Source: Streptomyces sp. ISL-36 (GTDB lineage Bacteria; Actinomycetota; Actinomycetes; Streptomycetales; Streptomycetaceae). From it: a stretch of DNA of 64,000 nucleotides. The stretch spans positions 26,903 through 90,902 of the forward strand of contig NZ_JAGGOS010000094.1 in the NCBI RefSeq assembly GCF_018614205.1, in the 5' to 3' direction. The stretch's first letter is position 1; every line of letters starts with the position of its first letter. Below the pieces are notes generated by a model. The model had not been told where the DNA came from. It saw nothing but the letters and a program-made list of their open reading frames with translations, and did no database searches. Of this stretch, positions 17,202 through 25,250 are shown piece by piece. The translations under genes were made by a program, and so were the position numbers.

Positions 17202-18479
17202 TTACTGGTTGCCGCAGGTGGAGGCGGGGACGCCGTCCAGCCACGGGAGGTCGTGCCCCATCCGGTCCCGCTTGGTGCGCAGGTAGCGGAGGTTGTGCTC
17301 GCCCGCCTGGACCGGCATGGGCTCGCGGCCCTCGACCTGGAGGCCGTGCCGGGTGAGGGCGGAGATCTTGTCGGGGTTGTTGGTCATCAGCCGCAGGCTG
17401 CGGACGCCGAGGTCGACGAGGATCTGCGCGCCGGCCGCGTAGTCGCGGGCGTCGGCGGGCAGGCCCAGCTCCAGGTTGGCGTCGAGGGTGTCGCGGCCGC
17501 GCTCCTGGAGCTCGTAGGCGCGCAGCTTGGACAGCAGCCCGATGCCGCGGCCCTCGTGGCCGCGGAGATAGACGACGACTCCCCGGCCGGCCTCGGTGAT
17601 CCGGTCCATGGACGCCTGCAGCTGGGGGCCGCAGTCGCAGCGCAGCGAGTGGAAGATGTCGCCGGTCAGGCACTCGGAGTGGACCCGGACCAGGACGTCC
17701 TCGCCCTCGCCGATCTCGCCGTGGACGAGCGCGACGTGTTCCACTCCGTCGACGGTGGAGCGGTAGCCGTACGCGGTGAAGTCGCCGTGCGCGGTCGGCA
17801 GCCGGACCTCGGCCTCGCGGCGGACGGTGGGCTCGGCGGAGCGGCGGTACGCGACGAGGTCCTCGATCGAGATGATCGTGAGGCCGTGCTTGCGGGCGAA
17901 CGGGACGAGCTCGGGCAGGCGCAGCATCACACCGTCCTCGCCGGCGATCTCGACGATGGCGCCGGCCGGGCGGAGCCCCGCGAGCCGGGCCAGGTCGACG
18001 GCGGCCTCGGTGTGGCCGTTGCGGACGAGGACGCCGCCGGGCTTGGCGCGCAGCGGGAAGATGTGGCCGGGGCGGACGAAGTCGGACGGCTCGTACGCGC
18101 CGCTCGCGAGCATCCGCAGGGTGGCGGCGCGGTCGGCGGCGGAGATGCCGGTGGTGACGCCGTGGACGGGCGCCGCGTCGACGGAGACGGTGAAGGCCGT
18201 GCGCATCGACTCCGTGTTGTGCTCGACCATCTGCGGGAGCTGGAGGCGCTCCAGCTCCTCGCCCTCCATGGGGGCGCAGATCAGGCCGCGGCACTCGCTC
18301 ATCATGAAGGCGACGACCTCGGGGGTGGCCTTCTCGGCGGCGATGACGAGGTCGCCCTCGTTCTCGCGGTCCTCGTCGTCGACGACGACGACGGGGCGGC
18401 CGGCGGCGATGTCGCGGATGGCCTGCTCGATGGGGTCCAGGGACAGGTCGGTCGCGTCCCACAGCGGAAGCGCGCTCAT
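17202..18479 (-). CDS. ribBA: Bifunctional DHBP synthase / GTP cyclohydrolase II
   Basis: The 425-residue fusion supplies both branches of riboflavin synthesis. The N-terminal RibB domain has DDEDRENEGDL (Mg2+-binding acidic loop) and GHIFPLRAKPGGVLVR with the TEAAVDLARLAG motif. The C-terminal RibA domain has the zinc site C-x10-C-x-C (ECLTGDIFHSLRCDCG) and YLRGHEGRGIG. ATG 18479 overlaps the ribM stop by four bases (ATGA), which fixes the start and implies coupling. An open frame extends further upstream but is not used. Confidence 0.96.
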   Translation of the reverse strand: MSALPLWDATDLSLDPIEQAIRDIAAGRPVVVVDDEDRENEGDLVIAAEKATPEVVAFMMSECRGLICAPMEGEELERLQLPQMVEHNTESMRTAFTVSVDAAPVHGVTTGISAADRAATLRMLASGAYEPSDFVRPGHIFPLRAKPGGVLVRNGHTEAAVDLARLAGLRPAGAIVEIAGEDGVMLRLPELVPFARKHGLTIISIEDLVAYRRSAEPTVRREAEVRLPTAHGDFTAYGYRSTVDGVEHVALVHGEIGEGEDVLVRVHSECLTGDIFHSLRCDCGPQLQASMDRITEAGRGVVVYLRGHEGRGIGLLSKLRAYELQERGRDTLDANLELGLPADARDYAAGAQILVDLGVRSLRLMTNNPDKISALTRHGLQVEGREPMPVQAGEHNLRYLRTKRDRMGHDLPWLDGVPASTCGNQ

Positions 18480-19114
18480 GCGGTGGCTCCTTCCAGAGCG
18501 GTGGCGGTACGCGTCCGGAGCCACCAGTCGCGCATGCCCCAGATGACGAGGGCGAAGTAGATCACGTAGACCAGGCCGGAGAAGGCGAGGCCGCTGTTGA
18601 AGGCGAGGGGTACGCCGACGAGGTCGACGAGGAGCCAGGCGAACCAGAACTCGACCAGACCACGGGCCTGGGCGACCATCGCGACGAGCGTGCCGACGAA
18701 GATGTACGCGTCGGCCCACGGGCTCCAGGAGAGCGACGGGTAGAGCGTGAAGAGGCCGCCGACCGCGAGGGTGCCGAGGACCGCGCCGGCGAGGAGCAGG
18801 CCGCGCTCCTTCCAGGTGGCGAAGCGGACGGCGATGGAGCTGTCCTGGGCCTGCTGTCGGCCGCGATTCCACTGCCACCAGCCCCAGGCGGCGACGCCGA
18901 TGACCAGGAGCTGCTTGCCGACGCCGCCGCTGAGGTGGGCGGAGACATAGGCGCCGACGAGGATGACGCCGGAGAGCAGCTGCGCCGGCCAGGTGAGTAT
19001 GGAGCGCCGCCAGCCGAGGGCGAGGGCGATCAGGCCGATCGTGTTGCCGACCATGTCGGACCACATGATGTGCTGCCCGAAGGCGCTGAAGGCCTCGGAG
19101 TTGAGCCAGTTCAC
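18476..19114 (-). CDS. ribM: RibM/PnuC-family riboflavin transporter
   Basis: The 212-residue protein has about six to seven transmembrane segments and the PnuC-family features W-x-W-W (AAWGWWQW) and a Trp-rich C-terminal half. Placed between riboflavin synthase and ribBA under an FMN riboswitch, it corresponds to RibM, shown in Streptomyces davaonensis and Corynebacterium to import riboflavin. Nicotinamide riboside transport, the activity of PnuC itself, is the alternative. It overlaps both neighbours by four bases. Confidence 0.88.
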   Translation of the reverse strand: MNWLNSEAFSAFGQHIMWSDMVGNTIGLIALALGWRRSILTWPAQLLSGVILVGAYVSAHLSGGVGKQLLVIGVAAWGWWQWNRGRQQAQDSSIAVRFATWKERGLLLAGAVLGTLAVGGLFTLYPSLSWSPWADAYIFVGTLVAMVAQARGLVEFWFAWLLVDLVGVPLAFNSGLAFSGLVYVIYFALVIWGMRDWWLRTRTATALEGATA

Positions 19115-19719
19115 TTGACGTTCTCCTGGGCGTTCGGGCCGAGCAGCCGCTCGACGTACTTGGCGATGACGTCGACCTCGAGGTTGACCGGGTCCCCGGG
19201 CTCCTTGATGCCCAGGGTGGTCAGGGCGAGGGTGGTGGGGATGAGGCTGATGGTGAACCAGTCGTCCGCGGCCTCGACGACGGTGAGGCTGACGCCGTCG
19301 ACCGTGATCGAGCCCTTCTCGACGACGTAGCGGGAGAGCGGGGCGGGCAGGGCGATCTTGACGATCTCCCAGTGCTCGGACGGGGTCCGGTCCAGGATGG
19401 AGCCGGTGCCGTCGACGTGGCCCTGGACGATGTGTCCGCCGAGGCGGTCTCCGACGGCCATGGGGCGCTCCAGGTTGACCCGGGAGCCGACGTCGAGGGC
19501 GCCGAGGCTGGACCGCTTGAGGGTCTCGGCCATCACGTCGGCCGTGAACTCGCCGTCGCCGAACTCGACGACCGTGAGACAGACACCGTTGACGGCGATG
19601 GAGTCGCCGTGCTTGGCGCCTTCCGTGACCAGGGGGCCGCGGAGTCGGAAGCGGGACGCGTCGTCCAGCTTCTCGACGGCGGTGACCTCACCCAGTTCTT
19701 CGACGATTCCGGTGAACAC
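19111..19719 (-). CDS. ribE: Riboflavin synthase alpha subunit
   Basis: Riboflavin synthase dismutates two lumazine molecules into riboflavin and the pyrimidine precursor. The 202-residue protein starts (GTG) with FTGIVEELG and contains two homologous barrel domains, each with a V-N-G-V-x-L-T-V or D-G-V-S-L-T-V motif (VNGVCLTVVEF and VDGVSLTVVEA), the family signature of the active site halves. The second barrel also has the GHIVQGHVDGTG motif. It follows ribD by two bases. Confidence 0.95.
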   Translation of the reverse strand: MFTGIVEELGEVTAVEKLDDASRFRLRGPLVTEGAKHGDSIAVNGVCLTVVEFGDGEFTADVMAETLKRSSLGALDVGSRVNLERPMAVGDRLGGHIVQGHVDGTGSILDRTPSEHWEIVKIALPAPLSRYVVEKGSITVDGVSLTVVEAADDWFTISLIPTTLALTTLGIKEPGDPVNLEVDVIAKYVERLLGPNAQENVK

Positions 19720-19721
19720 GC

Positions 19722-20801
19722 TCAGGCTCCCTTGGGGGTGGCGGTGATACGAAGGTCGGGTCCGATGCGGACGGCCTCGCTGATGTCGAGGCGCAACGCA
19801 CCGGAGATGTTCTTGATTCCGGCGTCGGCGAGAGCGGTGGGGCCCTCGCCGAGGAACGCCGGCGCGAGGTAGCCGATGACCCGGTCGACGGCCCCGCCCC
19901 GGACGAAGGCGCCCGCGAGCGTGGGGCCGCCTTCGAGCAGCACGGAGCGCACCCCGCGGGCGTGGAGCCGGTCGAGCAGGTCGTGCACGCCGATGCGACC
20001 GTCCCGCAGGGGCAGCCGGAGCAGCTCGGCACCGGGCAGGTGCCGGGTGTCGGCGTCCTCGCCGACGACGAGCAGGGTGGGCGCGGCGTCGTCGAGGATG
20101 CGGGCGGTCGGCAGGATCGAGGCGTGGGTGTCGAGCGCGATCCGCAGCGGCTGGGTCGCGCCCTCGATGCCGCGGACGGCGAGGTGCGGGTCGTCCTGGC
20201 GCAGGGTTCCGCCGCCGACCAGTACGGCGTCGGTCTCGGCGCGCAGCCGGTGGACGTCGGCGCGGGACTCGGCGGAGGTGATCCAGCGGGAGGTGCCGTC
20301 GGCGGCGGCGATCCGGCCGTCGAGGGTGGCGGCGTACTTCCACGTCACGTGGGGCCGTCCGAGGCGTACGGAGGTGAGCCAGGCGATGTTGCCCGCCTCG
20401 GCCTCGTCCTCCAGGAGGCCCTTCGAGACCTCCACGCCCGCTGCCGCCAGGGTGTCGGCACCGCCCGTGGCCTGCGGGTTCGGGTCACCAACGGCGTAGA
20501 CGACCCGGCTGATCCCGGCCTCGATCAGGGCCTGGGCGCAGGGGCCGGTGCGGCCGGTGTGGTTGCAGGGTTCGAGGGTGACGTACGCGGTGCCGCCGCG
20601 GGCGAGGACGCCGGCCGCGCGCAGGGCGTGGATCTCGGCGTGCGGTCCGCCGGCGCGCTGGTGCCAGCCCTCGCCGACCTGGTGGCCGGAGGCGTCGAGG
20701 ATGACGCAGCCGACGACCGGGTTGGGGCTGGTGGAGCCGAGTCCGCGGGCGGCGAGCTCGAGGGCTCGGCGCATGGCGGTGATGTCGGCTGGCGTTGCCA
20801 C
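19722..20801 (-). CDS. ribD: Bifunctional riboflavin deaminase/reductase RibD
   Basis: RibD deaminates and then reduces the pyrimidine intermediate of riboflavin synthesis. The 359-residue protein has an N-terminal zinc deaminase domain (GGPHAEIHAL with the catalytic Glu; PCNHTGRTGPC with two Cys ligands) and a C-terminal DHFR-like reductase domain (KYAATLDGRIAA, LLEGGPTLAG). GTG 20801 is preceded by GGAGGA, so I prefer it to an ATG 69 bases upstream. It is the first gene after the FMN riboswitch. Confidence 0.94.
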   Translation of the reverse strand: MATPADITAMRRALELAARGLGSTSPNPVVGCVILDASGHQVGEGWHQRAGGPHAEIHALRAAGVLARGGTAYVTLEPCNHTGRTGPCAQALIEAGISRVVYAVGDPNPQATGGADTLAAAGVEVSKGLLEDEAEAGNIAWLTSVRLGRPHVTWKYAATLDGRIAAADGTSRWITSAESRADVHRLRAETDAVLVGGGTLRQDDPHLAVRGIEGATQPLRIALDTHASILPTARILDDAAPTLLVVGEDADTRHLPGAELLRLPLRDGRIGVHDLLDRLHARGVRSVLLEGGPTLAGAFVRGGAVDRVIGYLAPAFLGEGPTALADAGIKNISGALRLDISEAVRIGPDLRITATPKGA

Positions 20802-20978
20802 CGGGTCCTCCTGCCTCTTCGGGCACGGACTCCGGGGCCTGTCGATGACGACAGAGAGCGGGAACGACACCTCACGGGGGACACCGAGGCCGAATACGCC
20901 GATCGTCGCGATCGCCGGCGGGACCGGCTGTCGCGACCAGCGGAATACGGCCGGCGCACCTGTGAAGGGTCACCCGCC

Positions 20979-21104
20979 GCGCACTGCCTCCCATCCGGAC
21001 TTTCACCGTCGGTCCAGGAATCTCACCTGGTCAACCGGCCGCTGGCTGCGGACGGGTCGCGGACTATACCGCCGGTTCGGAATTACACCGACCCCGGAGT
21101 GCGC
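20979..21104 (-). ncRNA. FMN riboswitch (RFN element)
   Basis: On the minus strand the sequence carries the conserved RFN blocks in order: GGGGTCGGTG, ATTCCGAACCGGCGGTATAG, then GACCAGGTGAGATTCCTGGACC, CCGACGGTGAAAGTCCGGAT and GGGAGGCAGTGCGC. The outer P1 stem pairs GCGCACT (20979-20985) with AGTGCGC (21098-21104). It lies 178 bases upstream of the ribD start and should switch off the ribD-ribE-ribM-ribBA-ribH unit when FMN is plentiful. Confidence 0.96.
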
Positions 21105-21198
21105 TGCTGCTGATACAGGGCCAGTCTGCCACGGCTGATCGTCACCCATGCGGGTGAGGCCCTGTGGGCTGGCTCACAGATGCCGAGATCACCCCGCG

Positions 21199-21241
21199 AT
21201 GGTCCAGACCTATTGACGCACTGGTCTAGTCCTCTTAATCT
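21199..21241 (+). promoter_or_regulatory. Chitinase promoter with two DasR-type direct repeats
   Basis: TTGACG (21213-21218) and TAATCT (21236-21241) are separated by 17 bases, a near-consensus housekeeping promoter. Two 12-base repeats, TGGTCCAGACCT (21200-21211) and TGGTCTAGTCCT (21222-21233), lie 22 bases apart; the second fills the spacer. Such direct repeats are known from Streptomyces chitinase promoters and fit the DasR/chitin-response element. Binding here should block RNA polymerase. Confidence 0.8.
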
Positions 21242-21350
21242 CCGTGTCACCTCCGAGGTACGGCCCGCCGGCGTGCGCACTCCACGAACCCAACACAACC
21301 CACCCCCTTGTTCGTTGTGTGCCGCCCGACCTCTCAGGAGGAATCCGATC

Positions 21351-23756
21351 GTGTTCTCCCCCACGAAGGCGAGAGCCTCGCTGCTCGCGTCCGGCGCCGC
21401 CGTCGCCGCTCTGCTGCTCAGCTCGCTCTCCGGCGGTGTCTCGTACGCGGCCGACAACGAGAGCTGTCGCCCGGACGGGCTGTACAGGACTCCCGGCGTC
21501 GACGTTCCGTACTGCTCGGTCTACGACACCCAGGGCCGCGAGAAGATGGGCGCGGACCACCAGCGCCGGGTCATCGGTTATTTCACCGGCTGGCGCACCG
21601 GCAAGAACGGCGAGCCCGCCTATCTCGCGAACAACATCCCGTGGGACAAGATCACCCACATCAACTACGCCTTCGGACACATCGGCTCCGACAACAGACT
21701 GTCGGTGGGCGCCGACGGCCCGAACAACGCGGCGACCGGGATGACCTGGCCCGGTGTCGCCGGCGCCGAGATGGACCCGGCGTACGCCTACAAGGGCCAC
21801 TTCAACCTGCTCAACAAGTTCAAGAAGCAGCACCCCGACGTCAAGACGCTGATCTCGGTCGGCGGCTGGGCGGAGACCGGCGGCTACTTCGACGACAACG
21901 GAAACCGCGTGAACTCGGGCGGCTTCTACTCGATGGCCACCAACGCCGACGGCTCGGTCAATCAGGCCGGGATCGACACGTTCGCGGACTCTGCCGTCGC
22001 CTTCATCAAGAAGTACGGCTTCAACGGCGTCGACATCGACTACGAGTACCCGACGACGATGAAGGACGCGGGCAATCCGCTCGACTGGCAGCTCTCCAAC
22101 GCCCGTCGCGCGGGCCTGGTGAAGGGCTACGACGCCCTGATGAAGTCGCTGCGCGAGAAGCTCGACCGGGCCGGCGCCGCCGACGGCAGGCACTACCTGC
22201 TGACCGTCGCCGCGCCCTCCTCCGGCTACCTGCTGCGCGGCATGGAGACCTTCCAGATGCAGAAGTATCTGGACTACGTCAACATCATGTCCTACGACCT
22301 GCACGGTGCGTGGAACGAGTACGTCGGCCCCAACGCCTCGCTCTTCGACGACGGCAAGGACGCCGAGCTGGCCGCCGCCAACGTCTACGGCTCCTCGCAG
22401 TACGGCTCCATCGGCTACCTCAACACCGACTGGGCGTACCACTACTTCCGCGGCTCGATGCCGGCCGGCCGGATCAACATCGGCCTGCCCTACTACACCC
22501 GTGGCCACAAGAACGTGCAGGGCGGTACGGACGGGCTGTGGGGCAAGGCCGCGGCCACCACCTGCCCGGCGGGCGCGGGTCTGACCAAGTGCGGTGACGG
22601 CGCCGTCGGCATCGACAACCTGTGGCACGACAAGGACACCAACGGCGTCGAGTCCCCGGCCGGCTCCAACCCGATGTGGCACGCCAAGAACCTCGAGAAG
22701 GGGATCGTCGGCGACTACGTCACCCGGTACGGCTTCCCGGCGAACACCACCCTGACCGGCACCTACGCCCGCAAGTACGACGCGACGCTGGTCGCGCCGT
22801 GGCTGTGGAACGCGCAGAAGAAGGTCTTCCTCTCGACGGAGGACGAACAGTCGGTGGCGGCCAAGTCCGACTACGTGGTGAACCGCGGCATCGGCGGCAC
22901 CATGGTCTGGGAGATGGCCGGCGACTACGCCTGGAACGCCGCCAAGGGCCAGTACGAGATGGGCTCGACGCTCACCTCGCTGATGTACGACAAGTTCAAG
23001 ACGGCCACCCCGTACGGCGCGAAGAAGTCGAACGCCACGCTGCCGACGAAGGCCGTGAACGTGGGCGTGGAGTTCACCGACTTCAAGCTGGGCGACTCCA
23101 ACTACCCGATCACCCCGAAGATCAAGATCACGAACAACACGAAGACCGCGCTGCCGGGCGGCACGGAGTTCCAGTTCGACTACGCGACGGCCGCTCCGAA
23201 CAACGCCTCCGACCAGTCCGGTTTCGGTACGAAGGTGATCAGCAGCGACCACACGGGCAGCAACGTGGGCGGCCTGAAGGGCGACTTCCACCGCGTGTCG
23301 CTCAAGCTCCCGGCCTGGCAGTCGCTGGCTCCGGGCGCGACCGTGGACCTGTCGTTCAACTACTACCTGCCGGTCTCGACGCCGTCGAACTGGACGGTGA
23401 ACATCAACGGCACGGCGTACGCCCTCGCCGGTGACCTGGCGCGCGGGACGACGGTGGTGGAGCCGGGCGGCTCGACCCCGACCCCGACCCCGACGCCCAC
23501 GCCGACCAGCCCCACTCCGACCCCGACGCCGACGGGTCCGACGCCGACGGGTCCGACGCCGACGGGTCCGACGCCGACGCCGACCAACCCGGGCGGCACC
23601 TGCACCGCCCCGGCGTACGTGGCCGGCACGGTCTACAACGCGGGCAACGAGGTCTCCCACAAGGGCCACAAGTGGAAGGCCCAGTGGTGGACCCAGAACG
23701 AGGAACCCGGCACGACCGGCGAGTGGGGCGTCTGGAAGGACCTCGGTACCTGCTGA
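21351..23756 (+). CDS. Secreted GH18 chitinase with C-terminal carbohydrate-binding module
   Basis: The 801-residue enzyme hydrolyses beta-1,4-GlcNAc links in chitin. After a Sec signal (about residues 1-37, ending SYAA-D) comes a GH18 barrel: SVGGW, the catalytic motif NGVDIDYEYP (acid/base Glu in DxDxE), and MSYDLHG. A beta-sandwich domain follows (VNVGVEFTDFKLGDSNY), then a Thr-Pro linker with GPTPT repeats and a CBM5/12-type chitin-binding module (PAYVAGTVYNAGNEVSHKGHKWKAQWWT). GTG 21351 follows AGGAGGA at 21336-21342. DasR-like repeats control the promoter, so GlcNAc-linked induction is expected. Confidence 0.94.
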   Translation: MFSPTKARASLLASGAAVAALLLSSLSGGVSYAADNESCRPDGLYRTPGVDVPYCSVYDTQGREKMGADHQRRVIGYFTGWRTGKNGEPAYLANNIPWDKITHINYAFGHIGSDNRLSVGADGPNNAATGMTWPGVAGAEMDPAYAYKGHFNLLNKFKKQHPDVKTLISVGGWAETGGYFDDNGNRVNSGGFYSMATNADGSVNQAGIDTFADSAVAFIKKYGFNGVDIDYEYPTTMKDAGNPLDWQLSNARRAGLVKGYDALMKSLREKLDRAGAADGRHYLLTVAAPSSGYLLRGMETFQMQKYLDYVNIMSYDLHGAWNEYVGPNASLFDDGKDAELAAANVYGSSQYGSIGYLNTDWAYHYFRGSMPAGRINIGLPYYTRGHKNVQGGTDGLWGKAAATTCPAGAGLTKCGDGAVGIDNLWHDKDTNGVESPAGSNPMWHAKNLEKGIVGDYVTRYGFPANTTLTGTYARKYDATLVAPWLWNAQKKVFLSTEDEQSVAAKSDYVVNRGIGGTMVWEMAGDYAWNAAKGQYEMGSTLTSLMYDKFKTATPYGAKKSNATLPTKAVNVGVEFTDFKLGDSNYPITPKIKITNNTKTALPGGTEFQFDYATAAPNNASDQSGFGTKVISSDHTGSNVGGLKGDFHRVSLKLPAWQSLAPGATVDLSFNYYLPVSTPSNWTVNINGTAYALAGDLARGTTVVEPGGSTPTPTPTPTPTSPTPTPTPTGPTPTGPTPTGPTPTPTNPGGTCTAPAYVAGTVYNAGNEVSHKGHKWKAQWWTQNEEPGTTGEWGVWKDLGTC
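23467..23597 (+). repeat. Thr-Pro linker repeat within the chitinase gene
   Basis: Hexamer-like CCGACN units make a PTPT linker. At its centre the 15-base unit CCGACGCCGACGGGT occurs three times in a row (23523-23567), encoding GPTPT-type units. It is a protein-linker repeat, prone to length change by slippage, not a CRISPR or mobile repeat. Confidence 0.85.
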
Positions 23757-23777
23757 TGCGCTGAACCCCCCAGAACA

Positions 23778-23824
23778 CCCGGCGGCGGTTCTCACGGCCC
23801 TTGCCGCCGCCGGGTCCTCCTCCC
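23778..23824 (+). terminator. Terminator hairpin after the chitinase
   Basis: CCCGGCGGCGG (23778-23788) pairs perfectly with CCGCCGCCGGG (23814-23824), 20 bases after the stop codon. The 251-base gap to the convergent ROK gene holds no gene that I can see. Confidence 0.6.
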
Positions 23825-24007
23825 CGCTCCTCCCCCGCCTTCGCCGCGGCCCGCCACCCGCGGGTCGCGGCGAAGGCACGGGGACTGCGGCACGGCGGCC
23901 ACCTCACGCCCGAGTTCGCGGTGGGCCGGGTGACCTTCGAGAATTCCTCGCGGCGCGGTTCGGGGTGGGGCGCACGACGGCTGACGGCACACGGCCACGG
24001 CCACCCG

Positions 24008-25147
24008 TCAGCCGCGCGCCGAGGGGCCGAAGAGGTCGTCCTGGGCCGCGTCGCGGGCTGCCAGCAGGGCGCCGCGCAGGACCGCCGTGTCGCCGAGGGC
24101 GGTCGGGCGGACCTCGGTCCGCAGCGGGGAGAGCCGGGTCAGGCGCTCCGCCACCCGGGCGGCGAGGGCGGCGCCACCGGCGTGGCCGATCTCCCCCGCG
24201 AGGACCAGGCATCCCGGGTCGAGGACGGAGACGACGGCCGCGGCGCCGACGGACAGCCGGTCGGCGAGGGCGTCGAGGAAGGGGCCGTCGCCCGAGGCCA
24301 GCGCGGTGCGGGGGTCCAGGCCGTGCCGGACGGCCAGCGCGTCGACGGCCGCGACGCAGGCCAGCTCGTGGAAGCCGCCCGCGCAGTCGGTCGCCGAGGG
24401 CAGTCCCGAGGTGCCCGGCACCGGCAGGAAGCCGATCTCGCCCGCGCCGCCCGAGGCGCCGCGGCGCAGGCGGCCGTCCAGGACTACGGCCGCGCCGACG
24501 CCCTGGCCGAGCCAGAGCAGGACGAAGGTGTCGCAGTCCCGTGCCGCCCCGACCCGCTGTTCGGCCACGGCCGCGAGGTTGGTCTCGTTCTCGACGAGTA
24601 CGGTCGCCGGCACGCGCTCCTGCAGGACCGGAACCAGGCGCCGGTGCCAGGCGGGCAGCCCGGAGGAGTCGTTGAGCTCCCCGGTCGCCGGGTCGATGAG
24701 CCCGGGCGCGCCGATGCCGATGCTGTGCAGCGCCGTGACACCCGCCTCCTTCGCGGTGCGTTCGAGCAGGGCGACCGCCTGCTCGACGGCCGGTTCGGTG
24801 GCCGTCGCGTCCCCGATGGGCAGCGACGCCTCGGCGAGGGTGGTGCCGAGCAGGTCGGCGACGACGACGGAGACGGAGCGCGTGCGCACGTCCAGGGCGG
24901 CGAGATGGGCGCGGCCCGCGACGATCCCGTACAGCTTGGCGTTAGGTCCGCGCCGCTCGGCGCCGGCCTCCCCGACGACCTCGACGAGGCCCGAGCCCTG
25001 CAGCCGTTCGACGAGGTCGGCCACGGTGGGACGGGAGAGTCCGGTCAGCGTCTTCAGCTGAGTCGCCGTCAACGGGCCCTCGTCCTGGAGCAGTCGCAGG
25101 GCGAGCCGGTCGTTGATGGCCCGGGCGGTGCTCGGAGATGCGGGCAT
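24008..25147 (-). CDS. ROK-family transcriptional regulator
   Basis: The 379-residue protein has an N-terminal winged helix (LTATQLKTLTGLSRPTVADLVERLQGSGLV) and a C-terminal ROK sugar-kinase-like domain (GIGAPGLIDPATGEL, LGQGVGAAVVLDGRLRRGASGGAGEIGFLP). The usual ROK zinc motif CxCGxxGC is absent; the position reads DCAGGFHELAC. It is therefore a regulator, likely sensing a sugar or sugar phosphate. It is divergent from an MFS transporter with a 103-base gap that contains a perfect inverted repeat, so it probably represses the transporter. Confidence 0.88.
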   Translation of the reverse strand: MPASPSTARAINDRLALRLLQDEGPLTATQLKTLTGLSRPTVADLVERLQGSGLVEVVGEAGAERRGPNAKLYGIVAGRAHLAALDVRTRSVSVVVADLLGTTLAEASLPIGDATATEPAVEQAVALLERTAKEAGVTALHSIGIGAPGLIDPATGELNDSSGLPAWHRRLVPVLQERVPATVLVENETNLAAVAEQRVGAARDCDTFVLLWLGQGVGAAVVLDGRLRRGASGGAGEIGFLPVPGTSGLPSATDCAGGFHELACVAAVDALAVRHGLDPRTALASGDGPFLDALADRLSVGAAAVVSVLDPGCLVLAGEIGHAGGAALAARVAERLTRLSPLRTEVRPTALGDTAVLRGALLAARDAAQDDLFGPSARG

Positions 25148-25197
25148 GCCGGGATCCTCTCAGACTCTCGTTCGGGCTCCCCCCGCACCACACTATT

Positions 25198-25218
25198 TAT
25201 CAGGCAGGGTTCCTGATA
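25198..25218. promoter_or_regulatory. Inverted repeat between ROK regulator and MFS gene
   Basis: TATCAGG (25198-25204) and CCTGATA (25212-25218) form a perfect 7-bp inverted repeat around a 7-base spacer, in an unusually AT-rich stretch of the divergent promoter region. The 14-base centre-to-centre spacing suits a dimeric winged-helix regulator. It is a candidate operator for the ROK protein. Confidence 0.6.
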
Positions 25219-25250
25219 GTTTACGCCCCAACCACGACGAGGGAGGGCAC

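Noticed and set aside
23467..23597. Short tandem repeats suggestive of a CRISPR or satellite array
   Set aside because: The units are only 6-15 bases, contiguous without spacers, and encode the Thr-Pro linker of the chitinase in frame.
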